A DNA stretch of 34,547 nucleotides from Bacillota bacterium (GCA_021792935.1 JAJYTS010000011.1:1-34547), one strand, 5' to 3'. Shown: positions 24,929 through 33,123, counted from the first letter of the stretch. Program-made: numbers and translations. The notes: generated by a model not told the origin, from the letters alone.

Positions 24929-26731
24929 CTATTCGTTGTTTGCTTTGTCCCAATGCGTGTTGAGCCATGTTTCATAGAGCGTTTTTTGCTCGGGCGTGGC
25001 TTCGGGTTGAGCGATAATCCGGACCACATCCGGGGGGGCGGCCGTCAGAGGAACGGTGACGGTGAGGAGTTGACCCTGTCGGAAAAGAGAGACCTCCACC
25101 GTGTCGCCGATGGAGAAATCTTGGGAGATGCGGTCTTTGAGCTGTTCTAGGGTGCTGACTTGGAATCCGTTTAGGGCCAGCAAATGGTCGCTTGGATTCA
25201 GTAGAGCGACCGCAGGTCCATCCGTGTAGGCGTGTTGCACCACTAAATCGCCATTGTCACGTGTTTTGGCGTCGATTCCCAGCCAAGCTACCGGTTCGGT
25301 TTGGTCCAAATTCTCGGGCGCGTGCTCCTCGTCCGTATCCGGGTTCTTATATTGGCGGATTATTGAAAGACCCGCATACCCTAAAAACTGCTCAAAGGGG
25401 ATGGGGTCTGTTCCTTCGATATAGCGTTGGAAAAACTCTTGCAACGATGACCCGGCCACTTCTTCCGCCGTTTCCTGGTAGACCGATTCCGGAAAGCCGA
25501 TCCCATGCGCGGCGTAACGATCGTAGAGGCGGCGCAGCACTTCGTCTAATCCGAATTGGTTATGGGTGCGCTGTCGAATCTCCAAATCCAGACACATTCC
25601 CACCAAGTCGCCTTTTAGGTAATAGGAGATGGTGCGGTTGGGAGAATCGGCGTCCGGTTTATAGAGCTTAATCCAGGTGTCAAAACTGGATTCCGCCAGA
25701 CTTTGCACGAGCCGGCCAGGCTTTTTCTCATAAGCTTTAATATTGTCGGCCAGATTATCCAGATATTCTTTCGGGGTAAAGAGATTGGCGTGGCGGAGCG
25801 TCAAGGTGGCAAAGTAGTCGGTAAACCCCTCCATGGCCCATAATAAGTGCGTGTAAACTTCTTGATTATAGTCAAAAGGACCGAGCATATCGGGGTGGAT
25901 GCGCTTCACATTCCATAGGTGAAAAAATTCGTGGGAGATAAGTTGCAAAACCCGGCGGTACTTTTTTCGGGATTTGTATGAGAAGCGCCGGGTGCCGCAG
26001 GTGGTGGAATTTAAGTGCTCCAATCCGCCGGTGGATCGGTTCGAGAGATGGAGAATAAATGTGTAATGTTGATAGGGCAAAGTCCGAAAAATATCTCGTT
26101 GAGCTTCCACAATGGCTTGAATATCAGCTTTTAGTACGTGCCTGTCTTCGTTGCCGTGTCCCCACACCGCGATTTGGTGGGGTTTCCCGTCGACAAAAAA
26201 GGACTCGATCGGGTGCGTCCCAATTTCTGCGGGCGAGTCAATAAGAATGTCGTAATTGTTTGCTTGAAAGCGATACGGGTCATCATCGCGGCGGTCCAGT
26301 CCAGTGGAGACTTCCCAACCAGGTGGAGCGTCAATAGTGACGCTAATAGGCTGCTCTTTATACTGGTCGACTAAAAAGAAGAGCTGCGCGCCATTGAAAT
26401 ATGCGTGCGATTGGTCAAGGTGACTCGTGGATACACCCAGTTCCAGGGCCCAGACTTTATAGCGGATGACGACTGAGCCAATGTCATGAGTGTCAAATCC
26501 CCACTGATTTTTCTTGAGATGGTATGTTTCCAAGGGATGGCCATCAGCCTCTATGGTGAGGTCAAAAACGTGTCGGGCAAAGTCGGCGATTTCATAGGAT
26601 CCGGGAGTCCAGGACGGAAGCGTTAGGGTATGGCGGGCGGCGGGAAGATTGCCAATCTCCAACGCAACGCGGTACACGTGTTCTCCTGGCTCACGACAAT
26701 CCACGATATAATGTAGGACGGGTTCGGCCAT
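24929..26731 (-). CDS. M61 glycyl-aminopeptidase-like metalloprotease with PDZ domain
   Basis: About 600 residues. An N-terminal beta domain (YIVDCREPGEHVYRV, WTPGSYEIADFARHV) is followed by the zinc domain with SHEFFHLWNVKRI (H267, E268, H271) and the distal glutamate in WAMEGFTDYFATL. A C-terminal PDZ domain has LLALNGFQVSTLEQL. These are M61 family features; members remove N-terminal residues, often Gly or Ala, from peptides. ATG 26731 is chosen because AGGAGG stands seven bases before it; the frame opens upstream to 26881 without support. No signal peptide is seen, suggesting a cytoplasmic role, perhaps finishing peptides taken up after sedolisin digestion. Confidence 0.93.
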   Translation of the reverse strand: MAEPVLHYIVDCREPGEHVYRVALEIGNLPAARHTLTLPSWTPGSYEIADFARHVFDLTIEADGHPLETYHLKKNQWGFDTHDIGSVVIRYKVWALELGVSTSHLDQSHAYFNGAQLFFLVDQYKEQPISVTIDAPPGWEVSTGLDRRDDDPYRFQANNYDILIDSPAEIGTHPIESFFVDGKPHQIAVWGHGNEDRHVLKADIQAIVEAQRDIFRTLPYQHYTFILHLSNRSTGGLEHLNSTTCGTRRFSYKSRKKYRRVLQLISHEFFHLWNVKRIHPDMLGPFDYNQEVYTHLLWAMEGFTDYFATLTLRHANLFTPKEYLDNLADNIKAYEKKPGRLVQSLAESSFDTWIKLYKPDADSPNRTISYYLKGDLVGMCLDLEIRQRTHNQFGLDEVLRRLYDRYAAHGIGFPESVYQETAEEVAGSSLQEFFQRYIEGTDPIPFEQFLGYAGLSIIRQYKNPDTDEEHAPENLDQTEPVAWLGIDAKTRDNGDLVVQHAYTDGPAVALLNPSDHLLALNGFQVSTLEQLKDRISQDFSIGDTVEVSLFRQGQLLTVTVPLTAAPPDVVRIIAQPEATPEQKTLYETWLNTHWDKANNE

Positions 26732-26892
26732 GACAGTCCTCCTAGTGGTATTTGTTCCCGGTGCCACCATGCCGCCAGGCGCGAAACGGTCATGATGAGG
26801 CATATTCGCCTTTACCAAGATTACTTTATCGCACTCTTTGGGCCATGGGGCAAGTGGCTGAGAGCGGTTCCATCCACTCATGGCAGGACTAA

Positions 26893-26920
26893 TTAAAAGG
26901 TCGGGGAACTCCCCCCGTTT
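26893..26920 (-). terminator. Candidate terminator of the methionine salvage operon
   Basis: On the minus strand CGGGG and CCCCG arms (26913-26917 and 26902-26906) enclose a six-base loop and are followed closely by a TTTT tract (26895-26898). It lies about 200 bases beyond the mtnE stop. Confidence 0.45.
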
Positions 26921-26963
26921 ATCCGATAGGGCCGCCCCTTATTCACGAAAGCTGGCGTAATTA

Positions 26964-27020
26964 TTTGATGGCCGCGATGAGACCCTGATTTCCATGCACA
27001 TGCAGGGTCGCCACATCAAA
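26964..27020. repeat. Imperfect long inverted repeat
   Basis: Outer arms TTTGATG (26964-26970) and CATCAAA (27014-27020) and inner arms GACCCTG (26981-26987) and CAGGGTC (27003-27009) are nested, with unpaired bases between. It lies about 100 bases past the mtnE stop. It may be an RNA structure protecting the 3' end or a dispersed repeat unit. Confidence 0.5.
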
Positions 27021-27118
27021 TCAGCACTCCTGCAACCACGCCATTCGGACCCGACTCCGGAACGGCACGAATGGCCATAGCCTTACGGCGTGGGCATACC
27101 GTTGCGATTCCGTGCGTT

Positions 27119-28312
27119 CTATTGCCTGTCGCCGCTTTTGGAACTTATCGGGGTATTAACCGCTTCAGTCAACGCCGTGCCGATGCGGCGTGCTGCTTCC
27201 TTTAACCGAGATTCCGATTCCGTAAGCGCTATTCGCACATATCCTTCTCCGCTGGGGCCAAATCCGGTGCCGGGGGCCACCAACACCCCCGTGTTTTCAA
27301 GAAGTTGCCGGGTCCATTCTACTGCTGTAAGAACTTGGGGCAGGGGGCACCACAAAAAAATGGATCCCTGGCTTCTTGGCACTGGCCATTGCGCGGTCGC
27401 GGCCGCATCAATAAAGGCGTCTTGTCGCCGTTGATATTGTTCGCGAGCGTTGTCCGCAACGTCGTCAGGACCGCCAAGAGCAGTGATGGCCGCTTCCTGG
27501 ATGGCCCCCCATTGGCTGCAATGGAGATGGTCTTGCAAGAGTTCCAGACCGCTGATGACTTCCGGGTTGCCGGCCGCGAATCCCAGGCGCCAGCCCGCCA
27601 TATTATATGACTTGGACAGGGTGGTGAACTCGATTCCCGCGTCAATGCCTCCGGGGCGGCTCAGCAAGCTGGTGGCTTTTATCCCGTCATAGGTAATATC
27701 TCCATAGGCTAGGTCATGGGCCAAGATGGTGCCGCGCTCCAGGGCCTGCGCTATTATGGCGTCGTAGAATGAGGGCGGTGCGACTTTTCCGGTAGGGTTA
27801 TTGGGGTAGTTGATAAAGGCTAGCCGGACCCGGTCTGGCCAGTCGTGCAGGCTCGGCAAAAAGCTATTCTCGGCCAAGAGAGGCCAGGGAATGAGTTCTC
27901 CACCCGCCAGCGCGATGCCCGATAAATAGTCTGGGTATCCAGGGTCTGGAGCCAGCACCCTATCTCCGTGGTTGACCAGCACTAGTGAAATTTCCTCGAG
28001 CCCAATTTTGCTGCCGATTAAAATGGCTACATGCCGCGAGGGGTCTAGTTGCACCCGGTGGCGGCGCCAATACCATTCGGCCACGGCCTCCTTCAGCGTT
28101 GCCAGTCCGCGGAAGGGGATATAGCGGTGGTATGTGGGATTGCCCGCCGCCTTTCGCAGGGATTCTACAATATGGCCGGGGGTCGGTTGGTCAGGATTGC
28201 CCTGGCCCAGATTAATAATGTCAATGCCTTGGCGCCTCTTTTCTTCCGCTTGGCGGACCAATTCGGCAAAAAATTGGGCCGGCAGCCGTTCCATGCGATT
28301 AGCGAGTTTCAC
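27119..28312 (-). CDS. mtnE: Methionine salvage aminotransferase MtnE
   Basis: A fold-type I PLP aminotransferase of about 397 residues. It has NLGQGNPDQPTP at the substrate side, PNNPTG, AYGDITYDG and the PLP lysine K234 in TLSKSYNMAGWRLG; the conserved Arg is in GYVRIALTE. In this operon it should convert 2-keto-4-methylthiobutyrate to methionine, the last salvage step. Sequence alone would also allow other class I substrates. GTG 28312 is chosen because AAGGAGG lies nine bases upstream; it overlaps the end of mtnD by 14 bases, so the two are coupled. Confidence 0.9.
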   Translation of the reverse strand: MKLANRMERLPAQFFAELVRQAEEKRRQGIDIINLGQGNPDQPTPGHIVESLRKAAGNPTYHRYIPFRGLATLKEAVAEWYWRRHRVQLDPSRHVAILIGSKIGLEEISLVLVNHGDRVLAPDPGYPDYLSGIALAGGELIPWPLLAENSFLPSLHDWPDRVRLAFINYPNNPTGKVAPPSFYDAIIAQALERGTILAHDLAYGDITYDGIKATSLLSRPGGIDAGIEFTTLSKSYNMAGWRLGFAAGNPEVISGLELLQDHLHCSQWGAIQEAAITALGGPDDVADNAREQYQRRQDAFIDAAATAQWPVPRSQGSIFLWCPLPQVLTAVEWTRQLLENTGVLVAPGTGFGPSGEGYVRIALTESESRLKEAARRIGTALTEAVNTPISSKSGDRQ

Positions 28313-28835
28313 CGGAAGGATCCTCCTTGTAGATGGCGACCCAGCCATCTTTGGTTTGAAATAACCGGATCGCTTTAACATTGCGTGTTTCGGTGAGGGT
28401 AAAATAATGCTCGGTGCCGGCAGGAACGAAGATTAAATCGCCAGGCGTTACCGTCACGCTAAAAGTGTCGTCCCCGCGGGTGAGGGTGAAAATGCCTTCC
28501 CCGTCCACAATGAACCGGACTTCGTCTTCGGCATGTTGATGAACGCGCTCAAAGTTGCCCAGCAGTTCCCGCAGATTTGGGGTGCTCTCCTCGTTAAGGA
28601 CGACCAAGTCGTGGGAAATAAAGTGATGCTGTTTTGAGAGGCGTTCAATCTCGTCGCTGAATGCTTCCAGCAAATCTTTTTGCTCAGCTTCGGTGAGCAC
28701 GCTTTTTTGGCGAAGTTCCGCCGCCGCCCTCTCAACCGGCAAAAATTCATAATGAATGTCGTGGGATAACAGGTAAGGAAGGATTTCCTCGGCGGGAAGC
28801 TCCTGCTGGCGGGAATGATCAGAAACTTTTGGCAC
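28299..28835 (-). CDS. mtnD: Acireductone dioxygenase MtnD
   Basis: A cupin of 178 residues, the usual size. The metal ligands are all present: H99, H101 and E105 in VHQHAEDEVRF, and H143 in GTEHYF. With iron it cleaves acireductone to the keto acid precursor of methionine and formate; with nickel the family makes a non-productive product. GTG 28835 follows AAGGAG. It lies between mtnB and mtnE on the minus strand, in the same order as the Bacillus pathway genes. Confidence 0.96.
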   Translation of the reverse strand: MPKVSDHSRQQELPAEEILPYLLSHDIHYEFLPVERAAAELRQKSVLTEAEQKDLLEAFSDEIERLSKQHHFISHDLVVLNEESTPNLRELLGNFERVHQHAEDEVRFIVDGEGIFTLTRGDDTFSVTVTPGDLIFVPAGTEHYFTLTETRNVKAIRLFQTKDGWVAIYKEDPSGETR

Positions 28836-28863
28836 GATGCACGCTCCTTTTGAATTGTCTCGC

Positions 28864-29517
28864 CTAAGCGAGGTATTTCGTGGTATTAGGATTAGGGGAG
28901 TTTTGCGATAAGGCGCCCGTTAATCGCGCCAGACACAGCCATTCAAAGAGAAATTCCAACGCCTCTAGATGCCGGAGCGCGTCGTCGGCGGTTTTGCCAA
29001 ACGCGTAGACGCCGTGGCGCTCGAGAAGAATGGCTGGCACCAAGGGGTTAATCACCCGCGAAATAATGTCCGCCACGCGGTTAATATCGCGGTGGTTGGG
29101 GACCACCGGTATGGCGACCAGGGCATCTTCATCCCAATGCCCGAGAGCCTTCAGCATTTCATGGCCCTGGAAAATTAGTTCGTGGTTATTGGCATACTGA
29201 GTGGCCACATTGTTGTAGACGCTGTGGACGTGGAACACGGCGCCAGCATCGGTGGTTTGATAGATGGTACGATGAATGGCTGTTTCAAAAGAAGGCTTGC
29301 CTTCCCCGGATATTACCGCACCCTCGGGATTAAGGCTGATAACATCAGCAGGTGCTAGCCGCTCTTTATTGACACCGCTTTTGGTGATATAAATAATTCC
29401 CGTCCCTGGTTCTCGCAGGGAAAGATTCCCCGAGGTAGCCCGCAGCCATCCCCGCGGTGTGATCTCGCGGCTGATTTCCAACAGTGTGAGGGCGGCCTTG
29501 GCATGGTTGTCATTCAC
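28864..29517 (-). CDS. mtnB: Methylthioribulose-1-phosphate dehydratase MtnB
   Basis: About 217 residues of the class II aldolase/adducin family. The phosphate-binding GWLRATSGNLSLRE, the zinc ligands in FHVHSVYNN, and the later histidine in LLERHGVYAFG are present. It removes water from methylthioribulose-1-phosphate to give the diketo compound used by MtnW. GTG 29517 is favoured because GGAGGAGG lies just before it; it overlaps the mtnX stop by eight bases. The frame extends upstream to 29574, inside mtnX, which is unlikely to be translated from there. Confidence 0.95.
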   Translation of the reverse strand: MNDNHAKAALTLLEISREITPRGWLRATSGNLSLREPGTGIIYITKSGVNKERLAPADVISLNPEGAVISGEGKPSFETAIHRTIYQTTDAGAVFHVHSVYNNVATQYANNHELIFQGHEMLKALGHWDEDALVAIPVVPNHRDINRVADIISRVINPLVPAILLERHGVYAFGKTADDALRHLEALEFLFEWLCLARLTGALSQNSPNPNTTKYLA

Positions 29518-30187
29518 CGTCCAGCGCCTCCTCCGTCGAGAATAGGTCGCCGAGAATATCGTAAAATGTGTCAAATGCGGTATATCGCAGCCCCTCGTTA
29601 TTTAAAATTTGGGCTAAGGTGCCGCGGGCGTAGATGCGGTCGGCATTTTTGGCACCGTTAATATCCGTAATTCCGTCGCCAATATAAACCACGGGTGCTT
29701 GATGTCGCTCTCGCAAGAGCGAAACCACCGCATGCTTGCAAAGACCGCACCCCCCAGGACAGGGATCGGTGCAGGGATATTGCCACTCAATGGTGATGTG
29801 CGGTTGGTCAAACCGCGCCTTGTTGCTTATGCAGTGAGTCGTCGTCTCTTCGGCTGTGTAGTTAATTACGGCCTCCAGCATGAAATCCAGCCCGTTTGAT
29901 ACGATATAAAACGGGATTTTTGCGGTGGTCAAAGCGGCGCGGAATGGTTGGTATCCGGAGCGGAAGCGGGCCAAATGCCGCAGCTCTTCTTCATATAGCG
30001 GCCGATCTTGGCTGCGAAGACGCGAAAAAAGCACGTTTAATCCCGTCTTTAGGTCTAATTCGCGCCGGTTAATTCTGTTCACGACATCCCGGTTTTCTTC
30101 CGCGACGCGAGTGGTTAGTGCTTCGACTAAGTCTTGTGTGGTGATAGTGCCGTCAAAATCAGAAATGACAATGAAGGGAGGCTTCAT
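29510..30187 (-). CDS. mtnX: HAD phosphatase MtnX
   Basis: 225 residues of the haloacid dehalogenase superfamily, the normal size for the hydroxyketo-methylthiopentenyl-phosphate phosphatase. The nucleophile motif is SDFDGT (D10, D12), motif II is YIVSNG, and motif IV is YIGDGITD. A small cysteine group (CTDPCPGGCGLCK) is typical of this family's cap. It makes acireductone from the MtnW product. Its ATG overlaps the mtnW stop (ATGA), with AGGAGG inside the end of mtnW. Confidence 0.95.
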   Translation of the reverse strand: MKPPFIVISDFDGTITTQDLVEALTTRVAEENRDVVNRINRRELDLKTGLNVLFSRLRSQDRPLYEEELRHLARFRSGYQPFRAALTTAKIPFYIVSNGLDFMLEAVINYTAEETTTHCISNKARFDQPHITIEWQYPCTDPCPGGCGLCKHAVVSLLRERHQAPVVYIGDGITDINGAKNADRIYARGTLAQILNNEGLRYTAFDTFYDILGDLFSTEEALDGE

Positions 30188-31308
30188 AATTCGCGCACCT
30201 CCTCAAAGCGGGAGGCCGCATCGGCTAAAATGCGGGCGCCGTGACGCGCGCCTTGGGGATGGCCGTGGATGGCTCCGCCGGCATTAATGACAATGTCTGG
30301 TCCGAAGTCGCGAAAGAGTTGCGGCAAGATTCCGGCGTGAATTCCCGCTGATGGGCCCGGTAGCGCCGAGCGCAGGCGGGAGGGTTCGCGAAGGGCGTTC
30401 GCCACTTCCAGCGATTGCTCTTGGGGCATGGCCACCGAACCATAGGGCGAGGGGTATAGCACAATGTCGGCCCCTGCTAGCCGCGGTAGTTGGCCCAGAA
30501 GAATGCGGGGGTGCACCCCGTGCGTGCCGCTATTTATTTGGCCCCCGACAAAGGCGGGATGAAGGATGATGGGGACGGTGATTCCTTGGCGGCGAAGGTC
30601 TACCAATACATCTAATCCCGTGGTGTAGGCCGCGATGAGAAACCCGTTGGCTCCTGCCTCCAGCGCTTTGTCGGCATGCTCCAGCATTTGCCGCGGGGTA
30701 CCGGATAGCGTGGGAAAGTAGAGGCCTTTCTGGCCGGTTTGAGCTTCACGAAGTTGGCATGCCTCATGCGCGGCACGAATGCGCGCCAAGAGAGGGGCAT
30801 CTTCGTCCGCCATAAAAATTTCGTCGTCCTTCACCAAATCGACGCCGCCCAATAGCTGCTCATACAGGGCATCTTCAAATTCGGCCAGGGTTCGGCCGTT
30901 TTCACTTTTGAATATGGACATGACTAAGGGACGCTGACCCGCATGCAGCATAAGGCGCATCCCTTTAATGCCGTGGGGAGGTCCGGGAAATAGACGGGTA
31001 AAGCTTTCCGGCAGGGTTAGCCCGTGGAGTTGTATGGCTCCATCGAGGGAGAGCTTTCCAAATATCACCGTGAGCAGGGAACTAATGGAGTCGCGAACCG
31101 TTTCCAGCGGATAGAGAATGTCAAAAAGCCCAACGTCACCGTCGCGCCTAATTTCGCCGACCTCCCCAAGGTAGCGGCGTAAATGAGGTTTTCGACTATC
31201 CGGTAAATCTGTCCACGATCCCACGGTCATACCAATGGCGATGGCTTGGGCGCGTTCTGTGATGTGTTCAGTCCAGGGAATGCGATATCGCGCGGTGATG
31301 TATTCCAT
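30184..31308 (-). CDS. mtnW: RuBisCO-like diketo-methylthiopentyl-phosphate enolase MtnW
   Basis: About 374 residues of the RuBisCO-like protein class. The lysine that is carbamylated, K160, stands in GGVDLVKDDE, and GTHGVHP and NAGGAIHGHP are the C-terminal barrel motifs. It enolises 2,3-diketo-5-methylthiopentyl-1-phosphate in methionine salvage and is not a carbon-fixing enzyme; the neighbours mtnX, mtnB and mtnD settle this. ATG 31308 follows GGAAGGGG; the TTG at 31326 is inside the predicted terminator stem. It is the first gene of the operon and lies directly behind the SAM-I riboswitch. Confidence 0.95.
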   Translation of the reverse strand: MEYITARYRIPWTEHITERAQAIAIGMTVGSWTDLPDSRKPHLRRYLGEVGEIRRDGDVGLFDILYPLETVRDSISSLLTVIFGKLSLDGAIQLHGLTLPESFTRLFPGPPHGIKGMRLMLHAGQRPLVMSIFKSENGRTLAEFEDALYEQLLGGVDLVKDDEIFMADEDAPLLARIRAAHEACQLREAQTGQKGLYFPTLSGTPRQMLEHADKALEAGANGFLIAAYTTGLDVLVDLRRQGITVPIILHPAFVGGQINSGTHGVHPRILLGQLPRLAGADIVLYPSPYGSVAMPQEQSLEVANALREPSRLRSALPGPSAGIHAGILPQLFRDFGPDIVINAGGAIHGHPQGARHGARILADAASRFEEVREL

Positions 31309-31310
31309 AT

Positions 31311-31342
31311 AAAAAGCCCCTTCCAAACGGATGAAAGAGGGC
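31311..31342 (-). terminator. Riboswitch-controlled terminator overlapping the mtnW ribosome site
   Basis: On the minus strand GCCCTCTT (31335-31342) pairs with AAGGGGC (31316-31322), one T bulged, and is followed by TTTTT (31311-31315). Its 3' arm includes the ribosome-site Gs of mtnW. An alternative hairpin pairs 31352-31361 with 31330-31339. Confidence 0.7.
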
Positions 31343-31351
31343 GGATCCGCG

Positions 31352-31460
31352 CTCTCTCATCTCTCGGCTGCGCCGTCGGAGTTGGCACCGCATCCTCCCG
31401 GGGGAGGCCGGTTGCCCAGGTTTCATCGGGCCGATCCCTCTACCTGTCTCGATAAGAGAA
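31352..31460 (-). promoter_or_regulatory. SAM-I (S-box) riboswitch
   Basis: Read on the minus strand, this leader matches the S-box core: CTCTTATCGAGA at the 5' side of P1, GAGGGATCGGCCCGATGAAA, CCTGGGCAACCGG, GGTGCCAACTCC, and GAGAGATGAGAG at the 3' side. P1 pairs CTCTTATC (31451-31458) with GATGAGAG. The 3' strand of P1 can instead pair with CTCTTTCATC just downstream. SAM binding should keep P1 closed and let the terminator form, lowering mtnW-E when SAM is plentiful. The aptamer signature is strong; the switching model is inference from base pairing. Confidence 0.95.
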
Positions 31461-31482
31461 GAAACCTATTTAATTGATGAAT

Positions 31483-31511
31483 ACATTACTGGTGATTCAT
31501 AAATCTGTCAA
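31483..31511 (-). promoter_or_regulatory. Promoter of the mtn operon
   Basis: On the minus strand TTGACA (31506-31511) stands 17 bases before TAATGT (31483-31488). The -35 is perfect and the -10 weak. Expected transcription start is near 31476, about 18 bases before the riboswitch. Confidence 0.6.
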
Positions 31512-31733
31512 CGCGGCCATCAATTTACGGCTAAGGTGATAGTTCTCCAACGGGTATAGTATGGCACGCTAACCGGCGAACTCGTCCGCCTAGCCTCCCG
31601 CCGTAATGCATCCCCTTCATGACGCATCTCTCTCTTGACGGTTGGCTGCTATATGGGCCACTGCACCGATATCGCTCGGAATTGAACCATCCCTAACCAT
31701 AAAAGATATCGAGGAGATTGGACTCAGGACGCA

Positions 31734-31761
31734 TTGAGACCTATTATGTATAAAGTATACT
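31734..31761 (+). promoter_or_regulatory. Promoter of the accessory cassette, overlapped by the operator
   Basis: TTGAGA (31734-31739) and TATACT (31756-31761) are 16 bases apart, each one base off consensus. The -10 box overlaps the first arm of the palindrome, a typical place for a repressor site. The rest of the gap 31512-31892 shows no gene. Confidence 0.6.
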
Positions 31762-31837
31762 TGTGGTATACTTTATGTATACAATTAACTATGAACGGCG
31801 GGTACGGAGCCGTGCCATATATATGATAACAGTATAC
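31750..31837. promoter_or_regulatory. GTATAC operator array (palindrome plus phased copies)
   Basis: Eleven-base arms ATAAAGTATAC (31750-31760) and GTATACTTTAT (31766-31776) form a perfect palindrome with a five-base centre. GTATAC occurs at 31755, 31766, 31777 and 31832, spaced 11, 11 and 55 bases, so all copies are on one helix face. A TetR-type gene starts at 34320, so it is the likely partner; this link is inference. Confidence 0.65.
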
Positions 31838-31892
31838 TTTTTTGGGAAATCCAAACCCACCTTTATTTTCAGCAGGAGAGGATGAGCACAGC

Positions 31893-32534
31893 ATGAACCA
31901 CCCATCTGACTTCGGTACATTCGGGCGCTTCACCGAAACTCCAGTCGATCATATGCCCCCTGACATGAAAGCCGCGTACGATTTTACCCGTGGTCTCCGC
32001 GGACTTGTTCCCGGTCCACACAAGATCTGGCTGGCCAATCCCCGCTTATCGCGAACGATTGTACCAACCGGCGCTTACTTCCAAAAGGAATCAACACTCA
32101 CGAAAGCGGAGATCGAAATCGTCACTAATCTGATCAATGGTCACTGGCGAACGGCCTACGCCAACTACGAACACGAGATCATTGGAGAGAAATTTGGCCA
32201 TCTCGATCCACTGAAGGTACAAGCGATGATCGCTGGATTGCCGACCTCGTTTGACGATCCACGCCAGCAGGTCATCTATGAGCTGACATCGACTCTGGTC
32301 GCAAGCCGAGTGGTGCCTCTGGGGATGTATCGGCGGGCCAAAGCGCTGTTGGGTGAAGCCGGGATCGTCGACGTGACCGTGCTGCTGGGTTGGTTTACCG
32401 CGGTATCGCTGACTCTGGCAGCCTTCGACGTACCCGCGAATGCTGTTGGCTTGGAACCATTGCCGGAAAACTGGTCCGACACAGACTCCTCCACCTGGCA
32501 GCGGTCCCACCCAGAGGAGGAGAATGATGTCTGA
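31893..32534 (+). CDS. Carboxymuconolactone decarboxylase-like protein, cysteine-less (first copy)
   Basis: About 213 residues, all-helical, of the carboxymuconolactone decarboxylase/AhpD-like superfamily. The core helix pair reads LTKAEIEIVTNLINGHWRTA followed by YANYEHEI, where AhpD would have a CxxC pair; here there are Tyr residues and a conserved His. It is therefore unlikely to be a thiol peroxidase. ATG 31893 follows AGGAGAGG; the frame opens at 31842 without support. It is the first gene after the operator, and its stop overlaps the start of the second copy. Substrate unknown; wording and codon use differ from the neighbouring core genes. Confidence 0.75.
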   Translation: MNHPSDFGTFGRFTETPVDHMPPDMKAAYDFTRGLRGLVPGPHKIWLANPRLSRTIVPTGAYFQKESTLTKAEIEIVTNLINGHWRTAYANYEHEIIGEKFGHLDPLKVQAMIAGLPTSFDDPRQQVIYELTSTLVASRVVPLGMYRRAKALLGEAGIVDVTVLLGWFTAVSLTLAAFDVPANAVGLEPLPENWSDTDSSTWQRSHPEEENDV

Positions 32535-33123
32535 TAGTCGCGAGAAGCTCGGTGGTCGACTGCCGCTCGCTAAGTACTCAGCGCTGACGGCAGCACAAAA
32601 GCAACTCTTTGATCAGTTGATTGACACGTGGGTTCCGTGGGCCGAGTCATCAGGCTTTCAAGCGCGAAGTGATGACGGGAGGCTAATCGGTCCATTCAAC
32701 CCTGCGCTGCTGCATCCAGAGATTAGCGGCAGCTTTCTACAACTACAGTCCGCGGAGCACCTGTCCACGTCACTGCCCGAGCGCGTCCGACAGGTCGTCA
32801 TCCTCACTGTCGGGGCCGTGTGGCGGGCGGAATACGAGCTCTACGCGCACTCAGCCGTCGCCCGCAAGGCTGGCCTGCCGGATGGCTCGATCCAGGCGCT
32901 CGCCAACGGCAGCCTTCCCGACGATCTGAGCGATCAGGAGAAGGTGGCTCATAACGTCGCGCGGCAGCTTTTAGTGGAGCATCAACTGGACGAAGAGCTC
33001 TACCGAAAAGCTGAGCGGCTGTTCGGATCGTCAGGAGTATTGGACGTTGTGCTCCTTACTGGCATTTATTGCACGGTCTGTGCCTTGCTGAATGCGTTTG
33101 ACATCCCGGCTCCGCACCACTAG
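32527..33123 (+). CDS. Carboxymuconolactone decarboxylase-like protein, cysteine-less (second copy)
   Basis: About 198 residues of the same fold as the protein before it but clearly diverged. The core is LPERVRQVVILTVGAVWRAEYELYAHSAVARKAGL, quoted here in two parts: the helix LPERVRQVVILTVGAV and the site YELYAH. Again the CxxC is replaced by YxxY with the His kept. A GAGGAGGAG ribosome site precedes ATG 32524/32527, and the gene overlaps the first copy by eight bases, so the two are coupled and may form a heteromer. Function unknown beyond the superfamily. Confidence 0.75.
   Translation: MSDSREKLGGRLPLAKYSALTAAQKQLFDQLIDTWVPWAESSGFQARSDDGRLIGPFNPALLHPEISGSFLQLQSAEHLSTSLPERVRQVVILTVGAVWRAEYELYAHSAVARKAGLPDGSIQALANGSLPDDLSDQEKVAHNVARQLLVEHQLDEELYRKAERLFGSSGVLDVVLLTGIYCTVCALLNAFDIPAPHH

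Larger units (their letters stand above)
26732..27118. other. Gap between the aminopeptidase and mtnE
   Basis: It carries no gene. It holds a candidate minus-strand terminator near 26893-26920 and a long imperfect inverted repeat at 26964-27020, both listed separately. A promoter for the aminopeptidase must lie here, but I could not pick out convincing boxes. Confidence 0.5.

Noticed and set aside
25192-25671. 159-codon plus-strand frame inside the M61 aminopeptidase gene
   Set aside because: It is antisense to a gene with intact catalytic motifs, is rich in Arg and Pro and has no family motif.
28049-28378. Plus-strand frames opposite mtnE
   Set aside because: They mirror the start region of mtnE and have no ribosome site or recognisable domain.
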